The notes under the pieces were generated by a model. The model was not told where the DNA came from, searched no databases, and saw only the letters and a program-made list of their open reading frames with translations. From contig NZ_JACOPK010000004.1 in assembly GCF_014288055.1 (NCBI RefSeq), positions 62,001 through 126,000 on the forward strand: a stretch of 64,000 nt of DNA, given 5' to 3'. Both the position numbers and the translations under genes were made by a program. Origin of the DNA: Agathobaculum hominis (lineage in GTDB: Bacteria > Bacillota > Clostridia > Oscillospirales > Butyricicoccaceae). Of this stretch, positions 59,126 to 64,000 are shown one piece after another; position 1 is the first letter of the stretch; each line of letters opens with the position of its first letter.

Positions 59126-60233
59126 GTTTGTTTTTCTCCTCCTGTGCAGCCTCGTTTTTGTGTTTTTTCTGCTCCTGCGGATGCTTGCCCCAGTGTTCCG
59201 CACCGTAGATAATACATGCGCCGACAAGAATTGCTGCAAGCACTGCGGCAAGCAGTACGACAGCCTTTACCTCACCCGACGAGGTGAGCACGACGGCGGT
59301 AAGACCGAGCGTTGCACTGATTGCGTAAAGAATAGCGACCGCCTGCTTCTGATTGAAGCCCATGTCGATCAGCTTGTGATGCACGTGACCGCGGTCAGGG
59401 CTCATCGGGCTGCGGCCCTCCGCAAGACGGCGGATGATCGCGTTTGCCGTATCGAAGATCGGCAGGCCGAGAATAAGAAACGGCACAGCAAACGAGATGA
59501 CGGCGTAAAATTTGAACAGACCCATGATGGACACGGTTGCGAGCATATAACCGAGGAAGGTCGAACCGGTGTCGCCCATGAAGATCTTTGCAGGATTAAG
59601 ATTGTACGGCATAAAGCCGATGCAGGCGCCTGTGAGGGCGGCCATTGTGATGGCGATTGCCATATTATCGGTCAAAAGCGCAACAGCGAGCATGGTGATT
59701 GCGGCGATAGACGATACACCGACAGCAAGACCGTCCAGACCGTCGATCAGATTGACCGCATTTGTAATGCCGACGATCCAGATGATCGTAACAGGAACGG
59801 CGAGAAAGCCAAGATGCCAGAACGGCGCATCCGAAAACGGATTGAGGTTGGTGAAAAGACTGATCTGCAGGCCGCCGACACAGACCGGAATGGCCGCCGC
59901 GATGATCTGTACGATAAATTTGAGCTTTGCACCGAGTGCGAGAACATCGTCGAAGATGCCGAGCGCTACAATAATCGTTGCACCGAGCAGTACGCACAGC
60001 ATGGTCTGGTCCAGCTGACCGAATACCAGAATGGAGCAAAGGAAGCCGCCGAAAATCGCAAGGCCGCCAAGACGCGGAATCGGTTCCTTGTGCATGCGGC
60101 GGTTATCCTTTGGTACATCGATCGCACCAACCTTGTGCGCGAACCGTTTGACGGGCGGCGTAAAGAAGTAGGACAGCACGCCGGCCAGGATGAAGGCGGC
60201 GACGACTATGCCGATTACAGTATATTCATTCAT
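59118..60233 (-). CDS. tagO: Undecaprenyl-phosphate GlcNAc-1-phosphate transferase, TagO/WecA type
   Basis: 371 residues with about ten membrane helices. Polyprenyl-phosphate transferase motifs: DVPKDNRRMHKEPIPRLGG, the acidic GIFDDVLALG, NAVNLIDGLDGLAVGV with catalytic Asp, FMGDTGSTFLG and the cytoplasmic SPDRGHVHHKLIDMGF. It starts wall teichoic acid or a similar polymer on the lipid carrier. The last 30 residues form a K/E/H-rich cytoplasmic tail. First gene of the operon with wecB. Confidence 0.96.
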   Translation of the reverse strand: MNEYTVIGIVVAAFILAGVLSYFFTPPVKRFAHKVGAIDVPKDNRRMHKEPIPRLGGLAIFGGFLCSILVFGQLDQTMLCVLLGATIIVALGIFDDVLALGAKLKFIVQIIAAAIPVCVGGLQISLFTNLNPFSDAPFWHLGFLAVPVTIIWIVGITNAVNLIDGLDGLAVGVSSIAAITMLAVALLTDNMAIAITMAALTGACIGFMPYNLNPAKIFMGDTGSTFLGYMLATVSIMGLFKFYAVISFAVPFLILGLPIFDTANAIIRRLAEGRSPMSPDRGHVHHKLIDMGFNQKQAVAILYAISATLGLTAVVLTSSGEVKAVVLLAAVLAAILVGACIIYGAEHWGKHPQEQKKHKNEAAQEEKNKHE

Positions 60234-60295
60234 TGCGCTTTCCTCTTTAATGCTTTTGATTTGAACATAAGGGATATATCCTCATACTTATTTTA

Positions 60296-60324
60296 ATCAT
60301 ATCACATTTTGCAGCCTGTTGCAA
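60296..60324 (-). promoter_or_regulatory. tagO operon promoter
   Basis: TTGCAA (60324-60319), a 17-nt spacer and TATGAT (60301-60296) on the minus strand. Confidence 0.75.
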
Positions 60325-60351
60325 CGAATATTATTAAGGCGCCAGCCGCAG

Positions 60352-60381
60352 TTGACAAGCATACGCTGCGCAGAGTATGAT
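60352..60381 (+). promoter_or_regulatory. glpK promoter
   Basis: TTGACA (60352-60357), an 18-nt spacer and TATGAT (60376-60381), about 100 nt before the glpK start. The leader shows no clear terminator or binding site for an antiterminator. Confidence 0.75.
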
Positions 60382-60489
60382 AAAGGCACGGGTAAAGGGA
60401 AAAAACAGAGCAATACGGCATCCCTGAACAGGCGCGTTTTACGGAAATCTGCGGTATTGCGCAAAAGCGAAGGAGAGGAGTTTTCCGTC

Positions 60490-61977
60490 ATGGGAAAGTA
60501 TATACTGGCCCTTGATCAGGGCACAACGAGTTCAAGAGCAATACTTTTTGACAGCGAACAGAATATTCTTGCAATCCGTCAGCACGAGCTGACGCAGCAT
60601 TATCCGCATGAAGGATGGGTTGAGCAGGATCCGATGGAGATCTGGTCTACGCAGTACGCGGCTATGTTTGAAGTGCTTGCGGCGGCGGATATCTCCCCTG
60701 CCGATGTGGCCGGTATCGGCATTACCAATCAGCGAGAGACGACGATCCTTTGGGATAAAATGACCGGCCGTCCCATTCATAACGCTATCGTATGGCAGTG
60801 CCGCCGCACCGCAGACATCGTGGACGGGCTGGTGGAGAGCGGTCTGTCCGACCATATCCGCCGCACGACCGGTCTTGTCCCGGACGCATATTTTTCGGGC
60901 ACGAAGATCAAATGGCTACTCGATCATGTGGAGGGCGCACGGGAGAAGGCTGAGAAGGGCGAGATCCTGTTCGGAACGGTGGATTCGTGGCTGGTATGGA
61001 AGCTCACGGGCGGCAGAGTACATATCACGGATGCCACTAATGCTGCGCGCACGATGATCTTTGATATTCACAGTCTCGATTGGGACGACACACTGCTGAC
61101 GGCGCTCGATATTCCTCGGGCAATGCTGCCGCGCGTATGCTCGTCAAGCGAGATTTACGGCTATGTTTCTCTGCCTAATGGTGAGATCCCGATTGCCGGC
61201 ATTGCAGGCGATCAGCAGGCAGCATTGTTCGGCCAGACCTGCTTTAACGCCGGCGACGCCAAAAACACCTACGGCACCGGCTGCTTCCTGCTGATGAATA
61301 CCGGAACGACAGCCTGTGAAAGTGAAAACGGTTTGCTGACAACGATCGGTATTCGTATCGGAGACGAAACGCAGTATGCGCTTGAGGGCAGCGTATTTGT
61401 CGGCGGTGCGGTCATTCAGTGGCTGCGCGATGAGATGCGGTTTTTCTCGGAAAGCCGGGATGCGGAATACTATGCGTGCAAGGTGAAGGATACCGGCGGC
61501 GTTTATCTCGTTCCGGCGTTCACCGGCCTCGGTGCACCGCACTGGGATATGTATGCACGCGGCTGTCTGATCGGACTGACGCGCGGCACGACGCGCGAGC
61601 ATATCATCCGTGCGGCACAGGAGTCGATTGCCTATCAGGTGAACGATTTGCTGACGGCCATGAAACGCGATACGGGCGTGGCCCTATCTTCCCTTTCGGT
61701 GGATGGCGGCGCGAGCCGTGACAGCTTTCTTATGCAGTTTCAGGCTGACATTTCGAACTGCACGATACGTCGTCCGGTCATCCGCGAGACGACTGCGCTC
61801 GGCGCGTGCTATCTTGCAGGCCTGGCAACCGGCGTCTGGAGCAGCAGGGACGAACTCAAGGAGCTGTGGCGCTGCGATACACTTTATGCTCCCTCGATGG
61901 AGGATGAGAAGCGCAGCAGGCTGCTGAATGGATGGGACAAGGCGGTCGGACGCTCGCTTGACTGGGCGGAGCATTGA
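60490..61977 (+). CDS. glpK: Glycerol kinase
   Basis: 495 residues from the ATG giving MGKYILALDQGTTSSRAILF, with GGAGAGGAG upstream; the longer upstream frame is non-coding leader. FGGY kinase motifs: DQGTTSSRAI (ATP site), GWVEQDPMEIW, ITNQRETTILWDKMTGRPIH, GIAGDQQAALFGQTCFNAGD, TYGTGCFLLMNTG and VDGGASRDSFLMQFQADISN. Makes glycerol-3-phosphate. No glpF or glpD is adjacent, so it is a stand-alone gene. Other enzyme activities of the FGGY family can be excluded from the close motif match. Confidence 0.97.
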   Translation: MGKYILALDQGTTSSRAILFDSEQNILAIRQHELTQHYPHEGWVEQDPMEIWSTQYAAMFEVLAAADISPADVAGIGITNQRETTILWDKMTGRPIHNAIVWQCRRTADIVDGLVESGLSDHIRRTTGLVPDAYFSGTKIKWLLDHVEGAREKAEKGEILFGTVDSWLVWKLTGGRVHITDATNAARTMIFDIHSLDWDDTLLTALDIPRAMLPRVCSSSEIYGYVSLPNGEIPIAGIAGDQQAALFGQTCFNAGDAKNTYGTGCFLLMNTGTTACESENGLLTTIGIRIGDETQYALEGSVFVGGAVIQWLRDEMRFFSESRDAEYYACKVKDTGGVYLVPAFTGLGAPHWDMYARGCLIGLTRGTTREHIIRAAQESIAYQVNDLLTAMKRDTGVALSSLSVDGGASRDSFLMQFQADISNCTIRRPVIRETTALGACYLAGLATGVWSSRDELKELWRCDTLYAPSMEDEKRSRLLNGWDKAVGRSLDWAEH

Positions 61978-61984
61978 GCATAAA

Positions 61985-62032
61985 AAAACATCCTGCCGTG
62001 AGTCGTAAAAGACTCCGCGGCAGGATGTTTTG
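61985..62032. terminator. Shared terminator of glpK and the U32 gene
   Basis: Long stem: AAAACATCCTGCCG ... CGGCAGGATGTTTT, continued inward by GAGTC/GACTC around GTAAAA with small bulges. A and T runs on both sides allow termination on both strands. Confidence 0.88.
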
Positions 62033-62034
62033 CT

Positions 62035-63264
62035 TTATTCAGGACGTTCCTTCTTTTTGCGCAGGATGGCATAGCGGTCAACTGCGAACGGGAACTGAAA
62101 GTGAACCTTCATCTGCGGCACATTGAACAGGTCAAGCGCTTCGCCGTCATCGTTCACAGCCTCGGCGTGGAAGCTATAGGGTGCGTGACCCGGCTGAAGC
62201 AGCTCCAGCTCTTCGCCCTTGAAGAAGCGGTTCTTGAGGGCGAACACGGCTGTACCGTCCTCACGGCAGTCGACCGGCATACCCACGACCTCATAATCGC
62301 GGATATACTGGCTGTCGCCGTAGTGCTGACCGTTGGCAGAAGGACCGAAGTAAAAGCCTGTGTAATACTCCCGATGGCTGACCTTGTTTACTTCATCAAG
62401 GCAGAACTGCGGCATGACATAGTGCTCAGGATCGGCAAGATAAGCATCGACCGCAGCGCGGTATGCGCCGGTCACGCAAGCCGTGTAGTACGCGGTCTTG
62501 TTGCGGCCCTCGATTTTGAAGGAATCGATGCCGGCCTTGATAAGCTCCGGAATGTGCTCGATCATGCACATATCCTTGGAATTGTACAGATAGGTACCGC
62601 GGCTGTCCTCTTCGACCGGGAAGAATTCGCCGGGACGCTTTTCCTCCATCAGGGAGTAATTCCAGCGGCAGGGCTGTGCACACGCGCCGTGGTTTGCATC
62701 ACGGCCGGTCATGTACTGCGAGATCAGGCAGCGGCCGGAATAGGAAATGCACATTGCGCCGTGGACAAATGCCTCGATTTCCAGTGCTTTCGGCGTCTTG
62801 GCACGGATTTCAGCGATCTCCTCGAGCGAGAGCTCGCGTGCGAGGACGACGCGTTCAGCGCCTATGTCCGCCCAGAAGTTTGCAGCCTCGGGGTTGAGAA
62901 TGCTGGTCTGGGTCGAGATGTGCAGCGGAACTCCGGGAGCGTATTTCTGCGCCATGCGGATCACGCCGACATCAGCGACGATCATCGCGTCCGCGCCTGC
63001 GTCCTGGAGCAGCTCAAGGTAGGCGGGCAGCGCCGGAAGATCGCGGCACGATGGCATGATATTGACGGTAATATAGCATTTTACGCCGTGTGCGTGCGCC
63101 TCAGCGATGCAGCGGCGCAGTGCCTCGTCATCGAAGTTCGCCGCTGCCGCGCGCATTCCGAAGCGCTGACCGGCCATATAGACTGCATCGGCGCCGTAGG
63201 CAATGCCGAAGCGCATTTTTTCGGGATCACCCGCAGGTGAAAGAAGCTCTGGAATCTTATTCAC
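62035..63264 (-). CDS. U32 peptidase-family protein, TrhP/YrrO-like tRNA hydroxylation factor
   Basis: 409 residues from a GTG overlapping the mltG stop by 8 nt. Barrel domain PELLSPAGDPEKMRFGIAYG, VYITVN-type strand VKCYITVNIM, and the U32 signature EAFVHGAMCISYSGRCLISQ then YMTGRDANHGACAQPCRWNY with cysteines that may hold an iron-sulfur cluster. Length and motif match YrrO/TrhP2, needed for 5-hydroxyuridine at tRNA position 34. mltG next to this gene is the Bacillus yrrL-yrrN-yrrO neighbourhood, which supports the assignment. The family name 'peptidase' is probably misleading. Confidence 0.9.
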   Translation of the reverse strand: MNKIPELLSPAGDPEKMRFGIAYGADAVYMAGQRFGMRAAAANFDDEALRRCIAEAHAHGVKCYITVNIMPSCRDLPALPAYLELLQDAGADAMIVADVGVIRMAQKYAPGVPLHISTQTSILNPEAANFWADIGAERVVLARELSLEEIAEIRAKTPKALEIEAFVHGAMCISYSGRCLISQYMTGRDANHGACAQPCRWNYSLMEEKRPGEFFPVEEDSRGTYLYNSKDMCMIEHIPELIKAGIDSFKIEGRNKTAYYTACVTGAYRAAVDAYLADPEHYVMPQFCLDEVNKVSHREYYTGFYFGPSANGQHYGDSQYIRDYEVVGMPVDCREDGTAVFALKNRFFKGEELELLQPGHAPYSFHAEAVNDDGEALDLFNVPQMKVHFQFPFAVDRYAILRKKKERPE

Positions 63265-64000
63265 CGCTTACCTCCGTGCTTTGGTCCGTGTTTTCGCTTG
63301 CGGCCTGTGCCTGTGCAGCGTTCGAGGTCGCAATGTTGCGCTGATGCTCCTCATAGCTGCTTGCGAACAGGTGGCTGCCATCGGGCATTGCGACATAATA
63401 GTAATAATCATGGCTCTCCGGGTGGCTTGCAGCGTAAAGCGAGGCATAGCCCGGGTTGCAGATCGGTCCGGGAGGCAGGCCTTCCGCGGTATAAAGGTTG
63501 TACGGGGAATCGCTCTTGAGATCCTCGTCGGTGAGCTTGCCGCTCGTACGGCCGAGACCGTACAGGACAGATGCGTCCACCTGAAGATACGGGAATTCGC
63601 TCGAATTGTTCAGACGGTTGTAAATAACGCCCGCGATGCGCGCACGTTCATCATCGCGCTGCGCTTCGCGCTCGACAAGCGAGGCGACAGTGACAATGTC
63701 GTGCATGGAACGGCCGAGCTCATTGGCTCCGTCTGTGATCTCCGAGCCATAGCGCGAAGCGAAATTATTGAGCATCTTATTGACCGTATCGACGACCGAG
63801 CCGTTGCCCTTGTAGATCTCATAGGTATCCGGGAACAGATAACCCTCGAGCCATCCTTCCTCGACCGGCTTCTCGTCCTGCAGGAAGTCATGCTTGAACG
63901 GGTACTGGTTGAGCACCTTGTCGAGCGCATCTGCGGTGCAGACATGGTTGTCAAGCAGAAGCTGGCGTACCTGTGCGACCGAGTAACCCTCGGGAATCGT
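63257..64000 (-). CDS. mltG: Endolytic transglycosylase MltG (5' part outside window)
   Basis: The frame stays open to base 64000, so the N-terminus with the membrane helix is missing. The 247 visible residues begin TIPEGYSVAQVRQLLLDNHV (LysM-like subdomain) and continue with LEGYLFPDTYEIYKG, the catalytic Glu in IVTVASLVEREAQRDDERAR, VIYNRLNNSSEFPYLQVDAS and GLPPGPICNPGYASLYAASH. MltG cleaves nascent glycan strands at the membrane and sets their length. The C-terminal 25 residues form an A/Q/S/E-rich tail beyond the domain. Confidence 0.96.
   Translation of the reverse strand, partial: TIPEGYSVAQVRQLLLDNHVCTADALDKVLNQYPFKHDFLQDEKPVEEGWLEGYLFPDTYEIYKGNGSVVDTVNKMLNNFASRYGSEITDGANELGRSMHDIVTVASLVEREAQRDDERARIAGVIYNRLNNSSEFPYLQVDASVLYGLGRTSGKLTDEDLKSDSPYNLYTAEGLPPGPICNPGYASLYAASHPESHDYYYYVAMPDGSHLFASSYEEHQRNIATSNAAQAQAASENTDQSTEVSGE

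Overview
The window looks like a chromosome segment of a Gram-positive, spore-forming member of the Clostridia, probably from the Oscillospiraceae/Butyricicoccaceae neighbourhood. The evidence is an alpha/beta-type small acid-soluble spore protein, a SigH-type sigma factor, a DivIVA/SepF/YlmE/YlmG division cluster in Bacillus-like order, a glmS ribozyme, a TagO/WecB wall-polymer pair, consensus TTGACA/TATAAT promoters, AGGAGG ribosome sites and roughly 50 % GC. Family-level placement is inference.

Layout. (1) 1-5.3 kb: the 3' part of a type I-C CRISPR-Cas operon (partial cas8c carrying an internal cas11c start, then cas7c, cas4, cas1, cas2), an AT-rich leader and an 11-repeat/10-spacer array. 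(2) 5.3-8 kb: accessory DNA with small orphan genes, a divergent HxlR regulator/flavin split-barrel pair sharing a nested operator, and a possible recombinase-cassette remnant. (3) 8-12 kb: a 1314-residue secreted S-layer-homology/beta-helix protein. (4) 12-20.1 kb: a leftward amino-acid uptake and catabolism cluster (ABC ATPase, permease, binding lipoprotein, RocB-like M20 hydrolase, class III aminotransferase, truncated 2-hydroxyacid dehydrogenase), a rightward AEC transporter and a GntR/FCD regulator. Four copies of a TGTATAC-N-GTRYNC dyad suggest that one regulator controls the cluster. (5) 20.2-24.1 kb: a DUF1858 protein, TrmK, a Nif3-like protein, the RqcH/NFACT ribosome-rescue factor and tRNA-Tyr. 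(6) 24.2-25.95 kb: a small island with a rolling-circle-type replication initiator and strong stem-loops. (7) 25.96-44.7 kb: a long leftward housekeeping run: radical-SAM pair, miaB, mutS, mutL, miaA, hfq, HlyD-like protein, yggS, sepF, yggT, divIVA, ileS, lspA, rluD-type synthase and a HAD phosphatase. (8) 44.9-48.2 kb: a CadC-type metal sensor followed by a P1B-type ATPase homologue whose catalytic residues are replaced. (9) 48.4-49.8 kb: an unusual spore protein gene, a zinc-ribbon protein and sigH. (10) 49.9-55.8 kb: ruvC-ruvA-ruvB-glmM, then ribozyme-controlled glmS. (11) 55.9-64 kb: tagO-wecB-hypothetical-Met_gamma_lyase-family operon, divergent glpK, a U32 peptidase-family (TrhP-like) gene and a partial mltG.

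The most unusual items are the degenerate P-type ATPase (phosphorylation Asp replaced by Asn, TGES by TGDS, GDGIND by GDGIHD) with a 330-residue acidic N-terminal tail; the shared palindrome of the amino-acid cluster; a consensus promoter running directly into a terminator-type hairpin ahead of the ABC operon; the Rep island beside tRNA-Tyr; the spore protein with a replaced C-terminus; and the apparently leaderless sigH. Everything comes from reading the sequence; no database search was possible.
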